The notes under the pieces are model-generated. The model was not told where the DNA came from. It saw only the letters and a list, made by a program, of their open reading frames with translations, and did no database searches. A stretch of 22,259 bases of DNA, taken from assembly GCA_038212375.1 (NCBI GenBank), contig JBBQUO010000014.1, positions 1 through 22,259 of the forward strand, in the 5' to 3' direction. Of the stretch, positions 1 to 6,433 are shown in pieces (the first letter of the stretch is position 1; the number at the start of each line of letters is the position of its first letter). Made by a program: the position numbers and the translations under genes. The stretch is from JBGTNQ01 sp038212375 (lineage in GTDB: Bacteria; Patescibacteriota; Minisyncoccia; Phycocordibacterales; Zambryskibacteraceae).

Positions 1-272
1 ATGACAGGGTTGATGTAGACCATATCTGGATATATTGCAGTATCCTGGTCTTCATCTTTAAGGATGCTCATTACTTTGCCTGATACGACAAAAATCCGAA
101 GTGGGATGCCGATTTGTGGTGCTGCAATAGCAACACCATCATCTTGGGAGGCGAGAGCCTCTTTCATTTCAGCCAGAACCTTTTTGATGCGAGGAGAGGT
201 AATATCCTTGATCGGGACTTCTTTTGCTTTCTGCCGGAGTACTGTATTTTCTTTTTGAACGATTAAAACCAT
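1..272 (-). CDS. def: Peptide deformylase, N-terminal part (cut by window edge)
   Basis: Removes the N-formyl group from nascent proteins, using a metal ion, in the cytoplasm. Reading the minus strand from the ATG at 272 gives 90 residues that run off the window. The protein begins MVLIVQKENTVLRQKAKEV and contains motif 1 at residues 46-53 as GVAIAAPQ, followed by IG and later YINPV. This matches the PDF family motif GxGxAAxQ except that the third residue is Ala instead of Gly. The HEXXH zinc motif would lie outside the window. An in-frame TAG lies a few codons upstream, so this is the only plausible ATG. It follows priA on the same strand after about 75 bp, so the two may be co-transcribed. 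Identity is secure; completeness cannot be judged. Confidence 0.88.
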   Translation of the reverse strand, partial: MVLIVQKENTVLRQKAKEVPIKDITSPRIKKVLAEMKEALASQDDGVAIAAPQIGIPLRIFVVSGKVMSILKDEDQDTAIYPDMVYINPV

Positions 273-347
273 TGATTGTAAGGTAGAAAAACTCTACCAC
301 AGAGAACGTAAAACAGAAACCACCAGACAAATTATCTGACGGCTTAA

Positions 348-2243
348 TTACAACAAGCTCTCAGGGTCTACTTGAACCGTAATATGAGGTGGGAGAGTGC
401 GGACTTTTTTGAGGAATGAATCATCAGGCCACCGCGTCTGCTCAAATCGAAAGAGAATATGCATAAGAGTATTACCGCGAATACTCAATTTCATATTTTC
501 AAATGGTGCCCCATTCCAATCAGCAAAGTATTGAGCAAGACTATCAATTTCTTTTTCTACAAAGCCTTTCGTGCCTTCTATGGTCATTTTTACAAATAGA
601 GAAAATGGCGGGTATCTAAACTTTTGACGCTCATCAATTTCCTGACGATAGAAGTCAGTAAGATTTCCTTTTAGCGCGAAATCAAATATTTTACTTCCTG
701 CACTTCGGGTTTGGATAAGGAAGACTTTATTGGCACGTGAGCGCATGGTAAGAAGAAGGTACAAAATCTTTTCATTGATCCGAAAGTCGGGGAGTGAGAG
801 TAGTGCATCGATCGATGCGACTGCAATATTCTCAATAGAATTATCAAGATAGGGAAGTGCGAGTTCTGTACCAATCAGAACCGACCCTGGAGTGTTTCGA
901 AACTTTTCTATTATCTCAGTTGCCTTTTTTGCAGTACTCACACTATCTTTATCCATGCGAAACACAGTTGCTTTTGGGAACTTTTTTTTAATCTCGATTT
1001 CAACACCCTCAGCTCCTATGCCGAGTGTTTCAAGTTTCCAACTATCGCAGTGTATACAACGCTCAGATGTTCCTCGCTCAGTGCCGCATTTGTTGCAGAG
1101 AAATATATTTTCACTCGCTCTATGGTAAAGCGTCACTGGTGCATTGCACTTTTGACAGAGAACTGCAGTACCGCAATCACCACAAATTGTAATAGGCGCG
1201 AGTCCTTTCCGAGCGCAAAAAATAAAGAGATTTTCATTTTCAGCTGTTGACTTGTCTATGAGAGATTCGAGCTCGAGAGAAAGTATTCGAAAAGTTTCAA
1301 CGTACTCGCCCTTGGGCAGCTTCATGTCGACAAGGAGACACTCTGCGCTCGTTAGTTCTCGAAACTTCAAAGGTGAGATTTCTGTATACTCATCATTTTT
1401 TTGTTTCCATAGCGTCTCTATCGATAGCAAGAGATCTCCCATCACAAGCCGCACGTTCATAGCTTCTGCAAGGAATTTCACGAACATACGGAGGTCGATT
1501 GAATTTCTCGTTTGGGTGCGATAACTTCTCGAGTTTTCTCTATCAAGAATAATGCTACCGAGATTCACTCGCTCAATTGATATAAATGGCACTGTTCCAA
1601 TGATGAGGACCGGATGTTCGGTGTTTGAGATACGAGATAGTGCAGTGTCGAACTCTTTTTTTGAAAGACCACCATGGAGTACGCAGGTATATTGCTCGAT
1701 ACCTTTTTCGAGGAGCGTCTTTGCTCTGCGCAAGTCCTCTGCCGTTGGTACACAAAAGTATACTGATGACCCACGAGCGAATTCTCCACGAATAAACCCT
1801 TTATAATGAGAAAATCGATCGTCCTCCACATCTTGGATTACTGAAGTTTCCTTTTTTATTGGAGACGGTACTTTGCTCGCTACCTTTTTGTTTTTTGATA
1901 TGAGAGCGGCGTTTTCAAGTACTAGCTTTGGAAGCGTGTGTTGAAGGATCGATCCTGTACTTGTTGCAAAATATTCTGCAGTCCGCTGTGAGGCAGAGAG
2001 AAACGATGGCGATAGAAAATCACTCTGTACAACTTTTGTAATCTTCTTGAGTGAGTAATCGGATTTTTTAAGTTCAGACTTGTGTTCAGAAACTTCTTGT
2101 CCATCGATGACAATGGCGTGGATGGTTTTCTTGCGAAGAGGAATCGAGACAAGGGCTCCAATACTGATATCATCGCTTCCAAAATAGGTAAGCGTTTCCT
2201 TAGGAATTCCTTTGCTAATAGGGATGACTGTATAGACTCTCAT
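348..2243 (-). CDS. priA: Primosomal protein N' (PriA-like), degenerate helicase
   Basis: PriA normally restarts stalled replication forks as a 3'-5' DNA helicase. Here 631 residues can be read. The N-terminal fork-binding domain is recognisable (MRVYTVIPISKG). The central zinc module keeps all eight cysteines as four CxxC pairs (about residues 354-399: CGDC, CQKC, CNKC, CIHC), and the C-terminal part has ERQKFRYPPFS. The ATPase motifs are eroded: where family members have a GxTGSGKT P-loop this protein has RGEFARGSS (about 152-160), the DEEH box reads DREN, and GSATPSLE reads GDLLLSIE. It probably binds DNA and partners without unwinding. The start at 2243 is preferred over an in-frame ATG at 2252 because the latter lies against the -10 box of a good promoter. 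The family is clear, the loss of ATPase activity is inferred. Confidence 0.9.
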   Translation of the reverse strand: MRVYTVIPISKGIPKETLTYFGSDDISIGALVSIPLRKKTIHAIVIDGQEVSEHKSELKKSDYSLKKITKVVQSDFLSPSFLSASQRTAEYFATSTGSILQHTLPKLVLENAALISKNKKVASKVPSPIKKETSVIQDVEDDRFSHYKGFIRGEFARGSSVYFCVPTAEDLRRAKTLLEKGIEQYTCVLHGGLSKKEFDTALSRISNTEHPVLIIGTVPFISIERVNLGSIILDRENSRSYRTQTRNSIDLRMFVKFLAEAMNVRLVMGDLLLSIETLWKQKNDEYTEISPLKFRELTSAECLLVDMKLPKGEYVETFRILSLELESLIDKSTAENENLFIFCARKGLAPITICGDCGTAVLCQKCNAPVTLYHRASENIFLCNKCGTERGTSERCIHCDSWKLETLGIGAEGVEIEIKKKFPKATVFRMDKDSVSTAKKATEIIEKFRNTPGSVLIGTELALPYLDNSIENIAVASIDALLSLPDFRINEKILYLLLTMRSRANKVFLIQTRSAGSKIFDFALKGNLTDFYRQEIDERQKFRYPPFSLFVKMTIEGTKGFVEKEIDSLAQYFADWNGAPFENMKLSIRGNTLMHILFRFEQTRWPDDSFLKKVRTLPPHITVQVDPESLL

Positions 2244-2250
2244 TATCACC

Positions 2251-2279
2251 ATAGTAATGAGAGTGAGGCTTTTTTACAA
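2251..2279 (-). promoter_or_regulatory. Promoter of priA, decides its start
   Basis: On the minus strand a -35 TTGTAA (2279-2274) is followed by a 17-nt spacer and a -10 TACTAT (2256-2251). The ATG at 2243 lies 7 nt after the -10 box, so the transcript would begin at or next to the start codon. A 10-bp inverted repeat (2236-2245 with 2255-2264, loop of 9) covers the -10 box and the start codon. Confidence 0.65.
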
Positions 2280-2289
2280 ACGATCAGTT

Positions 2290-3105
2290 TTAAAAGGATA
2301 TCTTGAAATAATGAGTATTCGAATTCACAATCATTTCCCTTGGCTGAATTAAGAAGAACTCTGGATTCGCAGTTTTAAAAATAGGCTGGAAGTTTTGTCT
2401 TCCTCTAGCATCAAGCTCTATTGCATATATGCCATTGTCGTCTGAAAAGATAATTACATCATCTCTATGATCGAGAAAGGCTAGCGATCGAATGTTGTAG
2501 AGAGATTTTACAACTTGAATTCTGGTATTGCATACACCATTTGTGCAAAAGAACGGTGGCGTCTCATCGTTGTTCCCTAGCCATTCAGCAAATACCGAAT
2601 TATGTTCTACCCAAACTCCCATTTTTTTGTTATCCGAAATGAGTTCGTGGTCGATATCGGGTACTACGAGTGCACTAAACATATCTTGATACTTACCGTA
2701 CAGATCATTTTGAGTGTCGATTTTTTCTAGAGTTGGTTGCATTTGTACTGCGAAGCTATGGAAATCAGTTTTTGAATGGAGTGCAGGTGTTATGTTCTTT
2801 TCCCATGGATAATATCCGTCATGAATAACTGCAAAGGTATTCTCGCGTGGCTCAAGATGATTTACCACAAAAATCTCACCGTCTTTCATGGTGGTTCCTT
2901 CTACAATACTATCGACAGTAATCTTCGATTGACCATTTTGTACCCAAAGGTTGACCAACCCTCCTTCAGGGTTTGTGTGAGTCGCGGTATCGCTACTTTT
3001 TGTTTTCAGAACAGTAATCACCATAATCATGGCAAGTAGCATAAGGATACTAGCTGTTAATTTGAACTTTTCAAAAGTTGGATTTTGGTCTTTTTTTTGT
3101 GCCAT
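2290..3105 (-). CDS. Membrane-anchored PEGA-like protein with possible beta-propeller
   Basis: Function unknown. The 271-residue protein has a short charged N-terminus (MAQKKDQNPTFEKFK), one transmembrane helix at about residues 18-36 (ASILMLLAMIMVITVL), and then an extracytoplasmic region. The stretch around residues 70-105, with NTFAVIHDGYYPWEKNI, resembles the PEGA surface-domain pattern (a beta segment ending in a GYYPWEK-like turn). The rest has repeated beta-like segments such as IRSLAFLDHRDDVIIFSDDNGIYAIEL, split here as separate strands, that suggest propeller blades. It is divergent from the mreB paralogue at 3190, so a cell-surface role is plausible but unproven. The GTG at 3123 is also in frame; the ATG at 3105 is preferred because an extended -10 lies 8 nt upstream of it. 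Confidence 0.75.
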   Translation of the reverse strand: MAQKKDQNPTFEKFKLTASILMLLAMIMVITVLKTKSSDTATHTNPEGGLVNLWVQNGQSKITVDSIVEGTTMKDGEIFVVNHLEPRENTFAVIHDGYYPWEKNITPALHSKTDFHSFAVQMQPTLEKIDTQNDLYGKYQDMFSALVVPDIDHELISDNKKMGVWVEHNSVFAEWLGNNDETPPFFCTNGVCNTRIQVVKSLYNIRSLAFLDHRDDVIIFSDDNGIYAIELDARGRQNFQPIFKTANPEFFLIQPREMIVNSNTHYFKISF

Positions 3106-3113
3106 AGGGATCC

Positions 3114-3122
3114 AATGTACCA
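3114..3122 (-). promoter_or_regulatory. Extended -10 for the PEGA-like gene
   Basis: The minus strand reads TGG then TACATT, 8 nt before the ATG at 3105. No good -35 is visible. The position matches the -10 to ATG distance seen at other genes here and predicts a leaderless transcript. Confidence 0.4.
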
Positions 3123-3146
3123 CAGAAACCTGAGGCTTTGCGACTG

Positions 3147-3175
3147 TTGTGTTTAGGGTTCAAACCCTATATTCT
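3147..3175 (+). promoter_or_regulatory. Promoter of the first mreB with overlapping palindrome
   Basis: TTGTGT (3147-3152), a 17-nt spacer and TATTCT (3170-3175) form a plausible promoter; TATATT at 3168 is an alternative -10. A 16-bp interrupted palindrome, TAGGGTT-CA-AACCCTA (3154-3169), fills the spacer and could be an operator. The mRNA leader would be only about 8-10 nt. Confidence 0.4.
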
Positions 3176-3189
3176 TCAGGTGAATAGAT

Positions 3190-4203
3190 ATGTCATTTTT
3201 TTCCAAAAAACTCGGAATTGATCTTGGAACCACCAGTGTGCTGGTGTATGTTCCTGAAAAAGGAATCGTACTCAACGAGCCGTCAGTTGTGGCAATATCT
3301 GAAGAAGATAATAGGATATTAGCTATCGGTATTGAGGCAAAACAGATGATCGGCAAAACACCTGAGTCGATCGTTGCGTACAGACCAATGAAAGACGGAG
3401 TCATCGCAGACTACCGTGTGACCGAGGCAATGCTTCGGTATTACATCAACAAAGCACTCGGCAAGTGGAATATCGCAAAACCCGATGTACTGATATCAGT
3501 GCCAGCAGGGGTGACATCAACCGAACGTCGAGCAGTGGTAGAAGCTGCGATCAAAGCCGGAGCTAAGAACGCATATGTCGTGAAGGAACCCATCCTTGCA
3601 GCGATCGGTGCAGGAATACCCATCCACGAGCCAGTAGGACATATGATCGTAGATATAGGCGGAGGTACGACTGATGTCGCGGTTATTTCGCTCGGCGGTA
3701 TCGTAGCTTCTACATCAGTAAAGTGTGCAGGCAATCGCATTGATACAGCAATCGCTGATTATATTAAAAAAACATTTAATCTTGCGATTGGTGATAAGAC
3801 AGCAGAAGAAATCAAAATCAAAGTTGGTTCTGCCATCGCTCTCGATGAAGAACTCGTCATGACTATCCGTGGACGCGACTACGTACTCGGTCTTCCGCGT
3901 TCAGTCGAGATCAAAACTAACGAAATTACCAAAGCAATCGCAAAAGAACTTCGCGAGATGATCAAAGCGATCAAAGATGTGCTGCAAGAAACTCCGCCAG
4001 AACTTTCATCTGATATTATCGATCGTGGCATCATCATGACAGGGGGATCTTCTCAGCTTCGTAATTTCCCCGAGCTTGTATTCCGTCGTACTGGAGTAAA
4101 AGCGGTACTTGCAAAGGATCCGTTATATTGTGTTGCGCAAGGTACCGGTATCGCACTCGAACATCTCGATACCTACAAGAAATCGATTATTTCGAAGAGA
4201 TAG
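3190..4203 (+). CDS. mreB: MreB-family actin homologue, divergent paralogue
   Basis: MreB is a bacterial actin that polymerises under the membrane and guides cell-wall synthesis. The 337-residue protein shows the actin-fold nucleotide signatures in order: phosphate 1 GIDLGTTSVLVYV (9-21), phosphate 2 VDIGGGTTDVAV (154-165), and the adenosine motif as TGGSSQL (284-290). It differs from the operon-borne copy at 9182: the usual GTANT is GTTSV, the usual AGGGALL is TGGSSQL, and TTVARGTG is YCVAQGTG. The basic amphipathic N-terminus is also shorter. AGGTGA at 3178-3183, 6 nt before the ATG, is one of the few Shine-Dalgarno sequences in the window. It stands alone, with no mreC beside it. Family certain; division of labour between the two copies unknown. 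Confidence 0.93.
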   Translation: MSFFSKKLGIDLGTTSVLVYVPEKGIVLNEPSVVAISEEDNRILAIGIEAKQMIGKTPESIVAYRPMKDGVIADYRVTEAMLRYYINKALGKWNIAKPDVLISVPAGVTSTERRAVVEAAIKAGAKNAYVVKEPILAAIGAGIPIHEPVGHMIVDIGGGTTDVAVISLGGIVASTSVKCAGNRIDTAIADYIKKTFNLAIGDKTAEEIKIKVGSAIALDEELVMTIRGRDYVLGLPRSVEIKTNEITKAIAKELREMIKAIKDVLQETPPELSSDIIDRGIIMTGGSSQLRNFPELVFRRTGVKAVLAKDPLYCVAQGTGIALEHLDTYKKSIISKR

Positions 4204-4246
4204 GGAGGGGACAAATGAGTAATAAGGAATGATGAATAACGAATAG

Positions 4247-4285
4247 AAAAAGAACTCCCCGCAAAGCTTCGCTTTGCGGGGAGTT
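4247..4285 (-). terminator. Intrinsic terminator of the structured RNA
   Basis: A perfect 14-bp stem pairs 4253-4266 with 4272-4285 around a CGAAG loop. On the minus strand it is followed by C and five T (4247-4252). The plus strand has no T-run after the stem, so it serves the minus-strand RNA. Confidence 0.85.
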
Positions 4286-4515
4286 ATGCACAGTCCGTAC
4301 TGAGAAATTGATACATCAATGAGTTCTGTGAAGCGAGGATCACTTCTCAGTTTGTCTCGCGTGCTTATGTTCAGCAGCTCAACAGGGGTCACTCCTCTGT
4401 TTGTTACCTGACCAGGGCAACAACGTGTACCACTGAGGCTCATCTGTTATCGGGCCTTGCGTGGTAATCAGAACATCGCCTTTCTCAGTACGGACCTATT
4501 TACATAGAACAAACT
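4247..4515 (-). ncRNA. Structured non-coding RNA, class not recognised
   Basis: The minus strand here has a promoter, a compact foldable core and an intrinsic terminator, with no credible reading frame. The core is closed by a perfect 15-bp helix pairing 4481-4495 with 4293-4307, extended inward by a helix of 5 plus 3 bp (about 4468-4478 with 4318-4328). Inside are several local hairpins: TACCAC with GTGGTA enclosing AGGC with GCCT (about 4430-4466), TTGTT/AACAA enclosing CCTG/CAGG (about 4400-4423), CAGAGG with CCCCTG (one mismatch), and GCGAG/CTCGC. A multibranched fold closed by a long terminal stem suggests a housekeeping or regulatory RNA. I found no SRP GGAAGGAAGC core, no RNase P P4 signature and no tmRNA acceptor. 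A divergent 6S-type RNA cannot be excluded. Confidence 0.6.
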
Positions 4516-4523
4516 AAGAAGAA

Positions 4524-4554
4524 ATTATCATAATTTTATAACTTGTCAAGTTAT
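4524..4554 (-). promoter_or_regulatory. Promoter of the structured RNA with palindromic -35 region
   Basis: The minus strand has a perfect -35 TTGACA (4549-4544), followed by an AT-rich segment with GATAAT (4529-4524, spacer 14) or TAATTT (spacer 16) as -10. The -35 sits in a 17-bp palindrome, ATAACTTG-N-CAAGTTAT (4538-4554), a possible protein-binding site between this RNA and the divergent gene at 4588. Confidence 0.55.
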
Positions 4555-4587
4555 ACGAAGAACAAGTCAGACGATATACTACTCAGT

Positions 4588-5268
4588 ATGGAACTAAAAA
4601 ATTTCCTCAATCCTAATGAACTCCATCATGCATACGCTTTTGTTGGTGATAAAGAAGTAGTAAAAGAATCTCTCCTTTCTTTTGTTGAACATGATCTTTC
4701 TGTTTCTATTCACAACAATCCAGATTTTTGGATGAAGAACATTGAAACCGTAGGCATCGATGATGCACGAGAACTCACTGATCTCCACATCAAAAAATCT
4801 TTTTCAAATAGCAAAAAAATATTTGTACTGTTAACAGATGGAATCACAATTGAAGCGCAGAATGCACTCCTCAAACTCTTTGAAGAGCCACTACCTGGCA
4901 ATCATTTTTTCCTCCTTCTTTCTGAAGATAAAGGAATACTTCCGACACTTCGCTCGCGCATGACGTCTATATCATTTCTTGGAGATAAAACTCATACTAC
5001 AAAACTTGGTAGAACTTTTTGTCAGATGTCACTTTCAGAGAGACTTGAAATGGTAGGGAAGATTGCAGAGGATAAAGATAAAAATTCAGCAAAGCTTCTC
5101 GTGCGTTCCATCATCGACGAGCTTCATGAGAAACAGAGTAACGTCCTTTCAAATTCTGCGGATATACTTTCTGATCTGATAAAAGCAGAAGACTACTTAT
5201 CTGATCGAGCTCCTTCAATAAAGATGCTCCTCGAGCATATTGCGCATACTCTCCCATCCGCTCGGTAA
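4588..5268 (+). CDS. holB: DNA polymerase III delta-prime-like clamp-loader subunit
   Basis: Part of the clamp loader that places the sliding clamp on primed DNA. The 226-residue protein has the AAA+ features of the DnaX/HolB family: HAYAFVGDKE (14-23) where the P-loop would be, VGIDDARELTD (55-65), ITIEAQNALLKLFEEP (86-101, the Walker B to sensor region) and LRSR (121-124, arginine finger). The P-loop lysine motif GKT is absent, as expected for a delta-prime type subunit that does not hydrolyse ATP. It is shorter than typical HolB proteins and ends after a helical segment. The ATG at 4588 is preferred to an upstream in-frame TTG at 4543, which lies inside the divergent promoter palindrome. 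TATACT at 4575-4580 lies 7 nt before the ATG. Confidence 0.8.
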   Translation: MELKNFLNPNELHHAYAFVGDKEVVKESLLSFVEHDLSVSIHNNPDFWMKNIETVGIDDARELTDLHIKKSFSNSKKIFVLLTDGITIEAQNALLKLFEEPLPGNHFFLLLSEDKGILPTLRSRMTSISFLGDKTHTTKLGRTFCQMSLSERLEMVGKIAEDKDKNSAKLLVRSIIDELHEKQSNVLSNSADILSDLIKAEDYLSDRAPSIKMLLEHIAHTLPSAR

Positions 5269-5275
5269 TAAATTC

Positions 5276-5303
5276 TTGCAGTGCAGTGTTTCCTTGGTAT
5301 GAT
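5276..5303 (+). promoter_or_regulatory. Promoter of the 5312 membrane-protein gene
   Basis: TTGCAG (5276-5281), a 16-nt spacer and TATGAT (5298-5303). The ATG follows after 8 nt, so the mRNA should be leaderless or nearly so. Confidence 0.65.
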
Positions 5304-5311
5304 AACCGCCT

Positions 5312-5818
5312 ATGACACTGTCTACACATTCAGTCGTGGGTGCGGGGCTCGCGGTGATTTCGAGGGCAAATCCGTTTGCCGCTTTTCTGATTGGGTTTTT
5401 GAGTCATTTCCTACTTGACGCTATTCCGCATTGGGATTACCCATTACGCTCAGGAAATGGCGAAACAGAGGAGCTAAAAAAAGATTTAATTATTGGGAAA
5501 CATTTTTTCATTGATCTTACCTATATCGGATTCGATTTTTTGTTTGGTATCTTTCTCGGACTTTTACTCTTGCCTTCGCATCATATTGGTCTCATGGGAC
5601 TGATACAAAGCCCAATCTTATGGGGAATCTTCGGGGCAGTAACACCAGATTTCCTTCAGTTTGTGTACTTCAAAATTCGAAAAGAACCACTCACTTCACT
5701 TCAAAGATTTCATATGAATATCCATGCCAAGTACCGATTCCCACACAAGTCATTTATCGGTCCTATGATTCAAATACTTATTATTGCATCAGTGTTGAGT
5801 ATGTTCCTTCTCCGCTGA
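5312..5818 (+). CDS. Small multi-pass membrane protein, YdjM/DUF457-like
   Basis: A 168-residue membrane protein with about four hydrophobic segments (about 8-36, 66-92, 95-115, 148-167). The N-terminal THSVVGAG, then SHFLLDAIPHWD (about 30-42), and later TPDFLQ carry conserved-looking His and Asp residues. These recall the membrane-bound, putatively metal-dependent hydrolase group that includes YdjM/DUF457 (pattern H...LLD..PH.D...PD). No reaction is established for it here. It has its own promoter and is followed by frr after 26 bp, with the -10 for frr just beyond its stop. Resemblance is judged by motif pattern only. Confidence 0.6.
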   Translation: MTLSTHSVVGAGLAVISRANPFAAFLIGFLSHFLLDAIPHWDYPLRSGNGETEELKKDLIIGKHFFIDLTYIGFDFLFGIFLGLLLLPSHHIGLMGLIQSPILWGIFGAVTPDFLQFVYFKIRKEPLTSLQRFHMNIHAKYRFPHKSFIGPMIQILIIASVLSMFLLR

Positions 5819-5827
5819 TAGCATTTC

Positions 5828-5836
5828 TGATAGAAT
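5828..5836 (+). promoter_or_regulatory. Extended -10 of frr
   Basis: TGA then TAGAAT (TAGAAT at 5831-5836), 8 nt before the frr ATG at 5845. There is no convincing -35. Predicts a leaderless frr transcript. Confidence 0.5.
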
Positions 5837-5844
5837 ACAAAACT

Positions 5845-6399
5845 ATGGCATACAACTTCACCCCGCTAAAACAAAAAATTGCTGAAACCGAAGACTGGCT
5901 CAAAAAAGAGTTTGCCCAGATTCGCACTGGTCGCGCTACCCCTATCATTCTCGATGCAATTTCAGTTGAGTCATATGGAAGTTATATGCAGATCAATCAG
6001 ATCGCAAGTGTAACGATCGAAGATCCAAAAACAATTCGAGTGGTTCCATGGGATCAAACACAAGTCAAAGCGATAGAGAAGGCCGTGAACGACTCTGACC
6101 TCGGTCTCTCGGTGTCTGTCGACGACAAAGGTTTGCGTATCAATTTTCCAGCACTTACTTCAGAGCGTAGAGAAATGCTTGCGAAACTCGCAAAACAAAA
6201 ACTCGAAGAGGCACGTGTTTCGCTTCGAAAAGAACGCGAAGTAGTCCGTACAGATATACAAACCAAAGAAAAGGCAGGGGAGATCGCAGAAGATGAAAAG
6301 TTTCGTTACAATGAGGAGCTTCAAAAGTTTATCGATGATGCCGGAATGAAACTCGAAGAGCTTTCAGACAAAAAAGAAAAAGAAATTGTAGAAATTTGA
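5845..6399 (+). CDS. frr: Ribosome recycling factor
   Basis: RRF works with EF-G to split the post-termination ribosome. The 184 residues match the family's usual length of about 185. Recognisable are the N-terminal helix with EFAQIRTGRATPIILD (about 20-35), the small beta domain with YMQINQIASVTIEDPKTIRV, the DKGLRINFPALTSERRE segment, and the long C-terminal helical arm rich in Lys and Glu. The open frame extends upstream to 5620 over the preceding gene, but that extension is not RRF-like and overlaps a real gene. The ATG at 5845 gives the normal start and sits 8 nt after an extended -10 box. It is followed after 34 bp by rseP. Identity is certain. Confidence 0.97.
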   Translation: MAYNFTPLKQKIAETEDWLKKEFAQIRTGRATPIILDAISVESYGSYMQINQIASVTIEDPKTIRVVPWDQTQVKAIEKAVNDSDLGLSVSVDDKGLRINFPALTSERREMLAKLAKQKLEEARVSLRKEREVVRTDIQTKEKAGEIAEDEKFRYNEELQKFIDDAGMKLEELSDKKEKEIVEI

Positions 6400-6433
6400 T
6401 GATTTTCTCATTTTTTATTTAAGAAAATCTATC

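Noticed and set aside
3150..3170. GGGTTCAAACCC-like T-arm suggesting a tRNA
   Set aside because: No matching acceptor, D-arm or anticodon arm on either strand; explained better as a promoter palindrome.
4213..4236. GGAGG followed by ATGAGTAATAAGGAATGA after the first mreB
   Set aside because: Only five codons; no sign of function beyond a chance Shine-Dalgarno-like sequence next to the mreB stop.
4123..4443. Minus-strand open frame of 106 residues
   Set aside because: It crosses the terminator and the structured RNA and runs into mreB antisense; no protein features.
4308..4480. Similarity of ACTGAGAAGTGA to the 5S rRNA loop C region
   Set aside because: The surrounding helices and total length do not fit 5S rRNA; the short match is probably chance.
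5620..5844. Upstream extension of the frr reading frame
   Set aside because: Overlaps the end of the membrane-protein gene, has no RRF similarity, and the ATG at 5845 with its -10 gives the standard RRF length.
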